From: Dysgonomonas sp. 521
Lineage (GTDB): Bacteria > Bacteroidota > Bacteroidia > Bacteroidales > Dysgonomonadaceae
DNA length: 64,000 bases
Assembly: GCF_010501055.1 (NCBI RefSeq)
Contig: NZ_QVMO01000008.1
Coordinates: 99,513-163,512, forward strand
Reading direction: 5' to 3'
The translations under genes and the position numbers were made by a program. The number at the start of each line of letters is the position of its first letter. Position 1 is the first letter of the stretch. This document shows, piece by piece, positions 1-8,749 of this stretch. The notes beneath the pieces were generated by a model that saw nothing but the letters and a program-made list of their open reading frames with translations, was not told where the DNA came from and ran no database searches.

Positions 1-84
1 TATCTTTGTACTGTGTTTTTCATGGTATTAGATTTAAGGTTAACAATGAAGATTGGTTGTCGCGATGACAACCTTTTCTTTTTT
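1..84 (+). ncRNA. Small promoter-hairpin unit, copy 1
   Basis: A TATCTTTG box (1-8, TAnnTTTG pattern) is followed by about 45 bases. Then comes a hairpin, GGTTGTC (55-61) with GACAACC (67-73), and the T-rich run 74-84. This is the layout of a short transcript of about 70 nt ending in an intrinsic terminator. An ATG at 22 opens a 22-codon ORF reading MVLDLRLT..., so a micropeptide is an alternative. The part upstream of the box lies outside the window. Confidence 0.4.
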
Positions 85-183
85 ATATAGGTATGCTTCC
101 AGTTATCGCTCTGCATTGCGCTTGCATACGGTTGTTAAAGTCTTACACCTGTGGGGGCTTGTTGGATATAAGTAATCAATAAC

Positions 184-484
184 AATGCGAATCAAGGGTT
201 AAAAAACACAGTAACTTATTGTCCCGAAGGGACTGAAGGTGGATAACCACGGGCAAAACCCGTGGCAGGTACTGGCTGGGAAATATGTCTCCGTAGGAGG
301 CAAATAGCAAAAGCGAATACCATTCGCCTCCTACGGAGACGACCTCTCCCTATCCGCTTTTTCCACGGGTTTTACCCGTAGTTATCCATATTAGCCCACT
401 TCGTGGACTTAGAACCCTGGCTGCAAAACAGAAGATTGATTTATAATAGTATACTTCAACCCAGAGCAACCCTTGATTCGCATT
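184..484. repeat. REP-like multi-hairpin palindromic element, copy A
   Basis: The element is bounded by inverted ends: AATGCGAATCAAGGGTT at 184-200 and its complement AACCCTTGATTCGCATT at 468-484. Inside are a GTCCC/GGGAC mini-hairpin, a stem pairing GGATAACCACGGG with CCCGTAGTTATCC, a CCACGGG/CCCGTGG hairpin and a perfect 15-bp palindrome, GTCTCCGTAGGAGGC with GCCTCCTACGGAGAC. Drawn as one strand it makes a branched cloverleaf. There is no ORF. Such elements can be mobilised by REP-associated Y1 transposases, but none is in the window. Confidence 0.75.
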
Positions 485-789
485 AATAATTAATGCAACA
501 TTCTCTTTGTCACCCTGAGGAACGAAGGATCTCGTTGTTCAAAGGAGAAAGTAACAAGAGATGCTTCCTATCGTCAGCATGACAGGAACGAAAATTATGT
601 TGCAATAAATACTTTCCATTACTTACTACAAAAAATATGTATTGTTTTTTCTTTTCTACACAATAAATAAATCATATTTATTGTTGATAATAAGAAGGTT
701 ATAGCTATATTGTTGTAGCCATTTATATTTTGATAGAAAATTTTTATAAAAAAATGTTTGAAAAATATGTTTTATAACATAAAAAGTCT

Positions 790-873
790 TATCTTTGTAC
801 TGTGTTTTTCATGGTATTAGATTTAAGGTTAACAATGAAGATTGGTTGTCGCGATGACAACCTTTTCTTTTTT
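790..873 (+). ncRNA. Small promoter-hairpin unit, copy 2
   Basis: Identical in layout to copy 1: TATCTTTG at 790-797, hairpin GGTTGTC/GACAACC at 844-862, then a T-rich run to 873. The 5' flank is visible here and ends in a conserved AT-rich stretch of about 30 bases before the box. A transcript would start near 804. The same 22-codon ORF is present. It could be an sRNA, a terminated leader or a micropeptide gene. Confidence 0.45.
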
Positions 874-972
874 ATATAGGTATGCTTCCAGTTATCGCTC
901 TGCATTGCGCTTGCATACGGTTGTTAAAGTCTTACACCTGTGGGGGCTTGTTGGATATAAGTAATCAATAAC

Positions 973-1273
973 AATGCGAATCAAGGGTTAAAAAACACAG
1001 TAACTTATTGTCCCGAAGGGACTGAAGGTGGATAACCACGGGCAAAACCCGTGGCAGGTACTGGCTGGGAAATATGTCTCCGTAGGAGGCAAATAGCAAA
1101 AGCGAATACCATTCGCCTCCTACGGAGACGACCTCTCCCTATCCGCTTTTTCCACGGGTTTTACCCGTAGTTATCCATATTAGCCCACTTCGTGGACTTA
1201 GAACCCTGGCTGCAAAACAGAAGATTGATTTATAATAGTATACTTCAACCCAGAGCAACCCTTGATTCGCATT
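973..1273. repeat. REP-like multi-hairpin palindromic element, copy B
   Basis: Exact counterpart of the element at 184-484 in the second tandem unit, with the same terminal inverted repeats and inner palindromes. It arose by duplication of the whole unit, not by an independent insertion. Confidence 0.75.
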
Positions 1274-1580
1274 AATAATTAATGCAACATTCTCTTTGTC
1301 ACCCTGAGGAACGAAGGATCTCGTTGTTCAAAGGAGAAAGTAACAAGAGATGCTTCCTATCGTCAGCATGACAGGAACGAAAATTATGTTGCAATAAATA
1401 CTTTCCATTACTTACTACAAAAAATATGTATTGTTTTTTCTTTTTCCACACAATGAATAAATAGTGGTTATTTATTGATAATAAATCGGTTACGCATAGT
1501 ATATAATAGCCATTTATATTTTGATAGAAAAAATTTATGAAAAAATATCGCAAAAACATGTTTTATAACATAAAAAGTCT

Positions 1581-1664
1581 TATCTTTGTACTGTGTTTTT
1601 CATGGTATTAGATTTAAGGTTAACAATGAAGATTGGTTGTCGTGACGACAACCTTTTCTTTTTT
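1581..1664 (+). ncRNA. Small promoter-hairpin unit, copy 3, with two substitutions
   Basis: The box is at 1581-1588 and the hairpin at 1635-1653. Compared with copies 1 and 2 the loop region changes from CGCGAT to CGTGAC. This turns the closing G-U pair into G-C and alters one loop base, so the stem is preserved. Both changes are also synonymous in the overlapping small ORF (Arg-Asp), which here runs three codons longer. The downstream sequence diverges from the array at about 1668. Confidence 0.45.
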
Positions 1665-1782
1665 ATATACTATCCATAAAAAGCTATTCGGATGGGTTCT
1701 GATTTCGGAGATTGAAAGTCGTAATTATTCTTATCTATTTATTCTCCTTTCTTTACAAAGTCTGTATTTTTGTAAAATATTA

Positions 1783-1979
1783 AGAGCCTGTTTAAATTTT
1801 AGCGAAAATTTTTATTACAGGTTCAGGTCAATCGTTCTTAGCAATTTTTTTATGCTCTTTTTAGCGTCTTTTCCCCTTTTTACTCTTGGTTTAGCGAGCT
1901 AAACCTACTAGCAAAAATGATAAAATCCATCTAAAAATAGCTATAAAAAAGATTTGCTATAAAATTTAAACAGACTCTA
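1783..1979. mobile_element. MITE, GAGNCTGTTTAAAT-ended family, copy 1
   Basis: It begins GAGCCTGTTTAAATTTTA and ends TAAAATTTAAACAGACTC, a near-perfect terminal inverted repeat enclosing about 160 bp without a credible gene. The same ends recur at 6005, 34226, 57985, 59902 (fragment) and near 63870 (fragment). The right end lies only 15 bp before the mscS start. No clear target duplication is seen at this copy. Bases 1669-1782, between the tandem array and this element, hold nothing I can identify. Confidence 0.8.
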
Positions 1980-1994
1980 AAAAAAATTGAAGTG

Positions 1995-3077
1995 ATGCTG
2001 GAAAAGGAAATCTGGGGAAATACATTGCAAAATTGGGGTATATCCATACTTTTTGTTATAGGTGCAATTCTCGTTATCAAGTTGATCTCACTTTTTAATA
2101 AAAAGATTATTAAAAATTTTACCCGAAAGACATCCAATCGTCTTGATGACATCATATATGATGCGATAGAATCTCCTGTATTATTTGCCGTAGCCCTGCT
2201 GGGTATGTGGATTGCCATCCACCGTTTAGCGGCACATGATAATGTTGTAGTGGCTATAAATGCCGCCTACAAAATATTGGTCGTATTAAATATGACCTGG
2301 TTTTTTGTACGGTTGGTAAATAGTTTACTTGAGGTATATTGGATCAATAGATCTGATAATTCACAGAGAACTCAAAAGCATACCAACAGGATGATGCCTG
2401 TAATAAAGCGGACAGTCCTTGTCGTTATCTGGATTATCGGTATAGTGATGGCACTGAGCAATGTAGGTGTAAATATCAGCGCACTGCTGGGTACATTGGG
2501 CATTGGAGGTATTGCGTTTGCTCTGGCGGCACAAGATACTATAAAGAATATATTCGGTGCGTTTACTATATTTGCTGACAGGCCTTTTAGCATTGGAGAT
2601 GTTGTCAGGATTGACAGTTTTGAAGGTACAATCGTAGATGTAGGAGCCCGCAGTACCAAAATGAGGACGTATGACAAACGGATAATAACTTTTCCGAATT
2701 ATAAAATAGCAGACGCTTCCATTGTGAACATATCGGCAGAGCCTATGAGGCGGGTTGTCACTAAGCTGGGACTGGTATATAACACAACCCCTGAAAAAAT
2801 GGCGGAAGCAATGGACATACTCAGGGATATGCCTTCGAAGGTAGAATATGTATCATCTAAAGACTTAAAAGCTAACTTCTCTGATTTTGCCGATTCTGCA
2901 TTAATAATAACTTTTACTTATTTTATAGAAAAAAAAGGGGATATTTCGGCAACTGTTTCCAATGTGAATATGGAAATTCTTACATCGTTCAACAAGGCAG
3001 GGCTGAGTTTCGCGTTTCCATCCCAGACGCTTTATGTTGAAAAGGGAGATTCTCCGGCTCAGGAGATTTTCAGCTAA
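1995..3077 (+). CDS. Small-conductance mechanosensitive channel, MscS family
   Basis: Inner-membrane channel that opens under membrane tension and releases solutes during osmotic downshock. The protein has several N-terminal hydrophobic helices (roughly residues 15-30, 60-78, 88-115 and 135-155). They are followed by the glycine/alanine-rich pore helix LLGTLGIGGIAFALAAQD and the beta-domain signature RPFSIGDVVRI near residue 205, both diagnostic of the family. The length, 360 residues, is medium for MscS relatives. I start it at ATG 1995; a GTG one codon earlier (1992) is also possible. A MITE ends 15 bp upstream, so little native leader remains and transcription may come from within or beyond the element. 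Confidence 0.9.
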   Translation: MLEKEIWGNTLQNWGISILFVIGAILVIKLISLFNKKIIKNFTRKTSNRLDDIIYDAIESPVLFAVALLGMWIAIHRLAAHDNVVVAINAAYKILVVLNMTWFFVRLVNSLLEVYWINRSDNSQRTQKHTNRMMPVIKRTVLVVIWIIGIVMALSNVGVNISALLGTLGIGGIAFALAAQDTIKNIFGAFTIFADRPFSIGDVVRIDSFEGTIVDVGARSTKMRTYDKRIITFPNYKIADASIVNISAEPMRRVVTKLGLVYNTTPEKMAEAMDILRDMPSKVEYVSSKDLKANFSDFADSALIITFTYFIEKKGDISATVSNVNMEILTSFNKAGLSFAFPSQTLYVEKGDSPAQEIFS

Positions 3078-3090
3078 TGAAATTCTTTAT

Positions 3091-3645
3091 TTAAACAGTT
3101 TCTAAGTCTTCCTTTCTGAATATAGTGAAGTTCACACTGCCGTATATACGCTTCGTTTCGAATAGGGGCTGACCGGAAAAGTCGTACTCCTTTGAATGTT
3201 CGAGAATGAAGATACCTCCGGGTTTTATTAAATCCCGATCGAATACGAGCCGTGGAACGTCCGCAAAATTCTTCAAATCGTAAGGGGGGTCGGCAAATAT
3301 CAGGTCAAACTGCTCCTTGCAATGTTCCAGATAGCTGAAAGCATCCATTTTGAGTAATTGCAGTTCCGATTGTATTTTTAGTTCCGTTTTTGTTTTCTCG
3401 ATAAAAGCGGCATGCGCGAAGTTTTTCTCCACACATATAACCCGCGGGCATCCTCTCGAAACCAGTTCAAAACTGATTCCTCCCGTCCCACCAAACAAGT
3501 CGAGGGCATAAGTCTCCTCCCAATCGATACTGTTATTCAGTACGTTGAAAATGTTCTCCTTTGCAAAATCGGTTGTGGGGCGAGCCTTAAAGCTTTTAGG
3601 CGGGGAAAACCGCCGCCCTTTATATTTTCCGCTGATTATTCTCAT
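3091..3645 (-). CDS. rsmD: 16S rRNA (guanine966-N2)-methyltransferase RsmD
   Basis: Cytoplasmic SAM-dependent enzyme that methylates G966 of 16S rRNA. The 184-residue length is normal. It opens with MRIISGKYKGRRF, typical of RsmD. It has the SAM-binding motif ALDLFGGTGGISFE at about residues 47-60 and the catalytic DPPY motif (FADPPYD) at about 117-123. Its start overlaps the stop of the upstream DUF3822 gene by 4 bp, so the two are cotranscribed, a common Bacteroidota arrangement. The last codons GAA ACT GTT TAA match the end of the GAAACTGTTTAAAT MITE family, which may be chance or a remnant. Confidence 0.95.
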   Translation of the reverse strand: MRIISGKYKGRRFSPPKSFKARPTTDFAKENIFNVLNNSIDWEETYALDLFGGTGGISFELVSRGCPRVICVEKNFAHAAFIEKTKTELKIQSELQLLKMDAFSYLEHCKEQFDLIFADPPYDLKNFADVPRLVFDRDLIKPGGIFILEHSKEYDFSGQPLFETKRIYGSVNFTIFRKEDLETV

Positions 3646-4451
3646 AATGATAAGCTAAGTAAATCCAGTGGCGCTTTTTGCGCGTCTTCGTTCCAAAGAT
3701 AAATTTCACTGGGACTGTTTAGTGAGTCTATATTTTTAATATATTCCTGCAATTGCTTTACCAGCTGTTTGTCAGGGTCTCCGGATATAAACAGGTAGTC
3801 TTCCATCTGGTTGAAACGGCATTGTTCCCAAAGCTTTAAGATATAATAGAGCTGGTTCAGCGCGTGTTCGTTTTCGTATGTCAAACAATGGATTAACTTA
3901 GGGCCTGTAAAGCAAATAATATCCATGAGGTTGTCGTGGAAATTCAGATACATGCGCGCTGCATTCCCTGTAACCCTGTTTTTATCCTCGTAGTAATTAG
4001 CCAGTAAGTTGGAATGATGGAAAAAACGGGGAGTCCATAAATTCCGTGAAAGAAATTCGAATACATCCCTGTCCGGACCGAATAAAGTTATAATGTCCTG
4101 TTTTTCGATAATACCGGCGACGACATGCTCCGCTTTATCCGTATGCGAAAAGTTATAAAGCAGTTTTTTTTCTTTAGCATCGAAGAAGTTAGCCGGAATA
4201 AGGTCGTACCGGGCGGATACGAATATTACATTCGTCTGCTTAAATTCCTGTGTCAGAAAGTTATAGTCGAATATAATCCGTTGTACATTAGCCAAGAGAT
4301 TATCACTCATCGTAAATGAGGTTTCCCTCAAACAGTAATTCTGTCCAGCTTCAGGTTCTGAAATGGAAAACATAAAACTATCCGGTTTTATGCGGATAGA
4401 TAGTATGTATTTCTCTGATTGTCCGAGGTCTATACTTTCCGGTAGAAACAT
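3642..4451 (-). CDS. DUF3822 family protein
   Basis: A 269-residue cytoplasmic protein with no signal peptide or membrane helix. It resembles the DUF3822 family, which in Bacteroidota is usually found directly upstream of rsmD, as here (4-bp overlap). The fold is thought to be related to actin/ASKHA-like ATPases in some annotations, but I see no clear phosphate-binding motif and do not assign a function. It starts at an ATG 84 bp from the divergent helicase gene, so the two genes share a short promoter region. Confidence 0.8.
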   Translation of the reverse strand: MFLPESIDLGQSEKYILSIRIKPDSFMFSISEPEAGQNYCLRETSFTMSDNLLANVQRIIFDYNFLTQEFKQTNVIFVSARYDLIPANFFDAKEKKLLYNFSHTDKAEHVVAGIIEKQDIITLFGPDRDVFEFLSRNLWTPRFFHHSNLLANYYEDKNRVTGNAARMYLNFHDNLMDIICFTGPKLIHCLTYENEHALNQLYYILKLWEQCRFNQMEDYLFISGDPDKQLVKQLQEYIKNIDSLNSPSEIYLWNEDAQKAPLDLLSLSL

Positions 4452-4535
4452 ATTTTATAATTTCTTTACACAAAGTTAGAAAAAGATATTTTTATCCACT
4501 ACTTTTGGTCTTCAATTCGTCAGAACCCTCCCATT

Positions 4536-5948
4536 ATGATTAGTGATTTCTTTCTGGATAAAATTAAGCAAAACTTTCCTTTCGAGCCTACCACCCAGCA
4601 AGGTGAGGCTTTAGAGAAGATTGTGCACTTTTTGTTTTTGCAGAAGGAAGAAACCTTGTTCCTGCTGAAAGGTTATGCCGGAACAGGGAAATCTTCGTTA
4701 CTGGGCGCTTTGGTAAAGACAATGACCGAATTTAAGCAAAAGACAGTCTTGCTGGCTCCTACGGGGCGTGCAGCCAAAGTTTTCTCATCTTATGCCAATC
4801 ATCCGGCATTTACCATCCACAAGAAGATATACCGTCAGCAGAAATATGCGGGAGACTTCGGCAGTTTCGGGCTGATGGATAACCTGCATAAAGATACTTT
4901 GTTTATCGTCGACGAAGCGTCTATGATAAGCAATAGCGGGATGGATTCTTCGTTTTTCGGTACTGGGCATTTGCTCGACGACCTGATCCATTATGTTTAT
5001 TCCGGAGAAAACTGCCGCCTGTTGCTTATCGGCGATTCGGCGCAGCTTCCGCCAGTGATGGAAGAAGATAGCCCTGCTCTACAGACGGCTGTGCTTGAGG
5101 GTTACGGGCTTGAAGTACATCAGGCCATGTTATCGCAGATAGTGCGGCAGGCCGAAAGTTCGGGCATTCTCTATAACGCTACCAATATAAGGAATATACT
5201 GAACGAAGGCAAGACGGAAGCTTATCCTAAACTCAGGCTGGACGGATTTTCTGACATTCTACGTATTTCGGGGGAAGACCTGATAGATGAAATCTCTATG
5301 GCTTACGATAGGGAGGGATTGGACAGCACGATGATCATTTCCCGTTCGAATAAGCGGAGCAATATATATAATCAGGGTGTGCGCAACCGTATTTTATACC
5401 GCGAAGAAGAGCTTTCGGCTGGGGATATGCTGATGATAACCAAGAACAACTATTACTGGACTGAAAACATCGAGGGTATCGATTTCCTTGCCAACGGGGA
5501 GATAGTAGAAGTGCTGCGTGTACGCCGCGAACAGGAACTTTACGGATTCCGTTTTTGCGATGTAGAGGTACGCAGTATCGATTATGATTTAGAGTTTGAA
5601 GTAAAGGTATTGATGGATACACTTCATTCGGATGTAGCCGGATTGTCCCGCCAACGGGCTGAAGAACTTTTCCTGAACATTCTCGAAGATTATGCCGATA
5701 TTTCTACCCGGGCAGGGAAGATGAAGAAACTAAAGACAGACCCATACTACAATGCCGTACAGGTAAAATTTGCTTATGCCATCACTTGCCACAAAGCGCA
5801 GGGAGGGGAGTGGAATACAGTTTTTCTCGACCTAGGCTATATATCGGAAGAACATCTGGGAGTAAACTTCTACCGCTGGTTGTATACCGCGATAACACGG
5901 GCCAGTTCGAAACTCTATCTGGTGAATTTGCCGGACGAATTTATATAA
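4536..5948 (+). CDS. RecD-like ATP-dependent DNA helicase (AAA_30 / UvrD_C_2)
   Basis: A 470-residue superfamily 1 helicase. Walker A is GYAGTGKSS at about residues 45-53. Motif Ia reads LAPTGRAAK (about 76-84) and Walker B reads FIVDEASM (about 123-130). Motif III is LIGDSAQLPPV (about 165-175). The C-terminal block FAYAITCHKAQGGEW...LYTAITRA contains the UvrD_C_2 motifs V and VI. This short RecD-like form lacks the N-terminal helix-hairpin-helix extension of RecD2 and is common in Bacteroidota. It probably acts in DNA repair or recombination. It is transcribed alone, divergent from DUF3822. Confidence 0.9.
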   Translation: MISDFFLDKIKQNFPFEPTTQQGEALEKIVHFLFLQKEETLFLLKGYAGTGKSSLLGALVKTMTEFKQKTVLLAPTGRAAKVFSSYANHPAFTIHKKIYRQQKYAGDFGSFGLMDNLHKDTLFIVDEASMISNSGMDSSFFGTGHLLDDLIHYVYSGENCRLLLIGDSAQLPPVMEEDSPALQTAVLEGYGLEVHQAMLSQIVRQAESSGILYNATNIRNILNEGKTEAYPKLRLDGFSDILRISGEDLIDEISMAYDREGLDSTMIISRSNKRSNIYNQGVRNRILYREEELSAGDMLMITKNNYYWTENIEGIDFLANGEIVEVLRVRREQELYGFRFCDVEVRSIDYDLEFEVKVLMDTLHSDVAGLSRQRAEELFLNILEDYADISTRAGKMKKLKTDPYYNAVQVKFAYAITCHKAQGGEWNTVFLDLGYISEEHLGVNFYRWLYTAITRASSKLYLVNLPDEFI

Positions 5949-6004
5949 TAGGGGTGTAACTGAATACGCCCCTAAACAAATATATAAATGCTACATTAAT
6001 ACTA

Positions 6005-6176
6005 GAAACTGTTTAAATTTTATTCGTTCCAATTTTTAGAGATGTTTTAGAGATGATATTTTACATACGCTTCGCTCCTGTGACCGTTGGTTGAATTGAG
6101 AGAAAGGAAAAAACAGCTGAAAAATGAACGAAGAAAAAGCTATAATAAAATATTCGTATAAAATTTAAACAGACTC
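6005..6176. mobile_element. MITE, GAAACTGTTTAAAT-ended family, copy 2, with 9-bp target duplication
   Basis: A 172-bp element from GAAACTGTTTAAATTTTAT to ATAAAATTTAAACAGACTC. It is flanked by the direct repeat TTAATACTA at 5996-6004 and 6177-6185, a convincing 9-bp target-site duplication that marks true transposition. The core includes a stretch reading TACATACGCTTCGCTCCTGTGACCGTTGG and a segment ending in AATGAACGAAGAA; both recur, inverted, in the element at 34226. It lies in the spacer between the convergent helicase and aconitase genes, 8 bp (after the duplication) from the aconitase stop. Confidence 0.9.
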
Positions 6177-6193
6177 TTAATACTAGATAAATT

Positions 6194-8461
6194 CTATTTC
6201 CCTTTCATATAATTAAGGGCACTGCCTGCTCTGAACCATGCTATCTGCGCTTCATTATATGTGTGGGCAACCTCAAAAGATTCTTTTGTCCCGTCTGTAT
6301 GAACGAGCTCAACGGCCAGGTTTTTACCCGGTTTAAAATCAGTGAGTCCAACAACGCTTATCTTATCATCTTCGCGTATCTTGTCATAATCGTTCTTATT
6401 GACAAATGTGAGCGCCAGCATACCTTGCTTTTTCAGGTTCGTTTCGTGGATGCGGGCAAATGATTTGACAAGGATTGCCTTCACATTCAGGAAGCGGGGT
6501 TCCATAGCCGCGTGTTCGCGGGACGAACCTTCCCCGTAATTTTCCTCAGCTACGACAACCGAACCCAGACCTTCAGCCTTAAATTTTCTGGCCAGTAGGG
6601 GCACGGCAATATATTCTCCTGTTTCAGGGTCGAGTACCGAATTTGTATTATCGTTGAACGCGTTAACCGCTCCGATAAGCATATTGTCGGATATGTTATC
6701 AAGGTGTCCCCTGAACCGTAGCCAAGGGCCAGCCATCGATATATGGTCAGTCGTACATTTTCCTTTTACCTTTATCAGCAGCGGCTGCGCTATAATATCC
6801 TTGCCATCCCATGCCGGAAACGGTTTCAACTCTTGCAGGCGCTGCGAATCAGGCGCTATGCTGACTTCGATGCCCGAACCATCGGCAACAGGTGCTGTAA
6901 AACCCGACTCTTTCAGTTCGTATCCTCTTGGCGGCAATTCATACCCTTTCGGTTCATCCAGCTTCACTTTTTCTCCTTTGTCGTTGACCAGCGCATCGGT
7001 CATCGGATTGAAACAAAGGTCGCCCGCGATACTCAGCGCGGCTACTATTTCGGGAGAAGTAACGAACGCGTGGGTATTCGGATTGCCGTCATTCCTTTTC
7101 GCGAAGTTGCGGTTGAATGAGGTTACGATGGAGTTAGGGCGCTCAGGGTTCTCGCTTTCGCGCTTCCATTGCCCTATACACGGGCCGCAGGCATTCGCCA
7201 TAATGGTTGCGCCGGCTTCTTCGAATACGGGAAGGATGCCATCCCTCTCGGCAGTATAGCGTACCTGTTCTGAGCCCGGATTGATAATGAACTGGGCTTT
7301 TACTTTTATATGTTTGTCCTTGGCATCTTTTACAATCGACACCGCGCGGGACAGGTCTTCGTATGACGAATTTGTACAAGAGCCTATCAACCCTACTTCC
7401 ATCTGCTGCGGATAACCTTTTTCTTTTACCACCTTGGCAAATTCGGAAATCGGGTGTGCCGCATCCGGCGTGAATGGCCCGTTTACATACGGTTCCAGTG
7501 CAGAGAGGTCAATCTCGATGACTTGGTCGAAATATTCCTTCGGATTATTTACCGCTTCGGCGTCAGGTTGCAGGTATCCGCTTATTCTGTCAGCCAGTTC
7601 GGCTACATCTGTACGGTCGGTAGCTTTCAGGTAATCGGACGATTTTTTATCATAAGGAAAGATTGAAGTAGTAGCGCCTACTTCCGCCCCCATATTACAG
7701 ATTGTGGCTTTGCCTGTTGCGGAGAGCGAGCTTGTGCCTTCTCCGAAATATTCTATAATGGCATTTGTACCCCCTTTTACGGTAAGTATTCCCGCCAGTT
7801 TCAGTATTACGTCTTTAGGGGAAGCCCAGCCGGAGAGTTTTCCCGTGAGCTTTACACCTATCAGTTTAGGCATCTTCAGTTCCCACGGCATACCCGCCAT
7901 CACATCCACTGCGTCGGCGCCTCCTACGCCGATGGCTACCATGCCCAGCCCTCCTGCATTTGGAGTATGCGAATCGGTACCGATCATCATTCCTCCGGGG
8001 AACGCATAGTTTTCGAGTACTACCTGATGGATTATTCCTGCTCCCGGTTTCCAGAAGCCGATGCCAAACTTATTGGAGACGGCGCTGAGGAAATCATATA
8101 CTTCCTTGTTAGTTACCTCGGCCGTGTTGAGGTCTTCTTTAGCCGACTTGTATGCCTGTATCAGGTGGTCGCAGTGTACGGTCGACGGGACGGCAACCCT
8201 TGTCCTGCCCGAATTCATTAATTGCAGTAAGGCCATTTGCGCCGTTGCATCCTGCATGGCTACCCTGTCGGGCGAGAAGTTTACATAATCAGTAGCACGT
8301 ACATAGCTTTTCACAGGTTCGTCAGCTGATAGATGCGCGTATAAAATTTTCTCGCTGAGGGTCAAAGGGCGTTTCAGTATTTTCTTCGCTTCATCAACTT
8401 TTTGCGGGTACGATTCGTAGAATTTACGAATCATTTCTATGTCAAACGTATTACTTCTCAT
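6194..8461 (-). CDS. acn: Aconitate hydratase (aconitase)
   Basis: TCA-cycle enzyme converting citrate to isocitrate through a [4Fe-4S] cluster. At 755 residues it has the size and motif order of the mitochondrial-type aconitases. The cluster ligands are the Cys of [11 protein letters not shown] (about residue 360) and the pair in [11 protein letters not shown] (about 423-426). The substrate-binding stretch [13 protein letters not shown] is at about 160-172 and the swivel-domain motif [12 protein letters not shown] is at about 640. The ATG at 8461 gives a full-length N-terminus with no signal peptide. It is monocistronic and divergent from the TPR gene across a 288-bp spacer. Confidence 0.97.
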   Translation of the reverse strand: MRSNTFDIEMIRKFYESYPQKVDEAKKILKRPLTLSEKILYAHLSADEPVKSYVRATDYVNFSPDRVAMQDATAQMALLQLMNSGRTRVAVPSTVHCDHLIQAYKSAKEDLNTAEVTNKEVYDFLSAVSNKFGIGFWKPGAGIIHQVVLENYAFPGGMMIGTDSHTPNAGGLGMVAIGVGGADAVDVMAGMPWELKMPKLIGVKLTGKLSGWASPKDVILKLAGILTVKGGTNAIIEYFGEGTSSLSATGKATICNMGAEVGATTSIFPYDKKSSDYLKATDRTDVAELADRISGYLQPDAEAVNNPKEYFDQVIEIDLSALEPYVNGPFTPDAAHPISEFAKVVKEKGYPQQMEVGLIGSCTNSSYEDLSRAVSIVKDAKDKHIKVKAQFIINPGSEQVRYTAERDGILPVFEEAGATIMANACGPCIGQWKRESENPERPNSIVTSFNRNFAKRNDGNPNTHAFVTSPEIVAALSIAGDLCFNPMTDALVNDKGEKVKLDEPKGYELPPRGYELKESGFTAPVADGSGIEVSIAPDSQRLQELKPFPAWDGKDIIAQPLLIKVKGKCTTDHISMAGPWLRFRGHLDNISDNMLIGAVNAFNDNTNSVLDPETGEYIAVPLLARKFKAEGLGSVVVAEENYGEGSSREHAAMEPRFLNVKAILVKSFARIHETNLKKQGMLALTFVNKNDYDKIREDDKISVVGLTDFKPGKNLAVELVHTDGTKESFEVAHTYNEAQIAWFRAGSALNYMKGK

Positions 8462-8718
8462 TGATTATAGGGTTTTTAGTTAAATTACAATACCGATGAT
8501 AACAAAAATAATAAAAATATTCTATGATTAACAGTCTTTTATATAGATATATTATATTAATAGATAGATAAGGATGTTCGTCTTTCGAAACTAATCTCTA
8601 TAATACAAAGGAATAAAAAGTTCTTATATCTTTTTACTGTAGATGGTTTCCATTAAACTATCATCCATTAAAAATGTCTAAGAATTTTAGTTAAGGGCTT
8701 ATTTTAAGAGTATTTTCT

Positions 8719-8726
8719 TATTTTTG
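8719..8726 (+). promoter_or_regulatory. -7 box for the TPR gene
   Basis: TATTTTTG fits the Bacteroidota TAnnTTTG -7 element and lies 23 bp before the ATG at 8750, leaving a leader of about 17 nt. I see no exact TTTG at -33. The rest of the 8462-8749 spacer is AT-rich and must also contain the divergent acn promoter, which I could not pinpoint. Confidence 0.5.
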
Positions 8727-8749
8727 TAGCTACTAAACAAATTCATAGC

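Larger units (their letters stand above)
1..1668. repeat. Tandem direct repeat, 2 units of about 790 bp plus a partial third
   Basis: The block starting at base 1 begins again at 790 and once more at 1581, so the periods are 789 and 791 bp. The third copy breaks off near 1668. Roughly the first 650 bp of units 1 and 2 look identical. The last 140 bp of each unit, just before the next promoter, has diverged, yet the final 30 bases leading into the TATCTTTG box are the same again. Each unit holds a promoter-hairpin unit and a REP-like palindromic element. The array may extend upstream of the window. No protein gene is supported here apart from a possible tiny ORF in the small unit. Confidence 0.95.

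Noticed and set aside
1299-1902. ORFs of 86 and 89 codons at the end of the tandem array
   Set aside because: They run across repeat boundaries and a MITE, and their translations are low-complexity Phe/Ile/Tyr-rich sequence.
3078-3100. MITE insertion at the rsmD stop
   Set aside because: Only about 15 bases match the family end and no other part of an element is present, so it is noted as a coincidence or remnant and not annotated.
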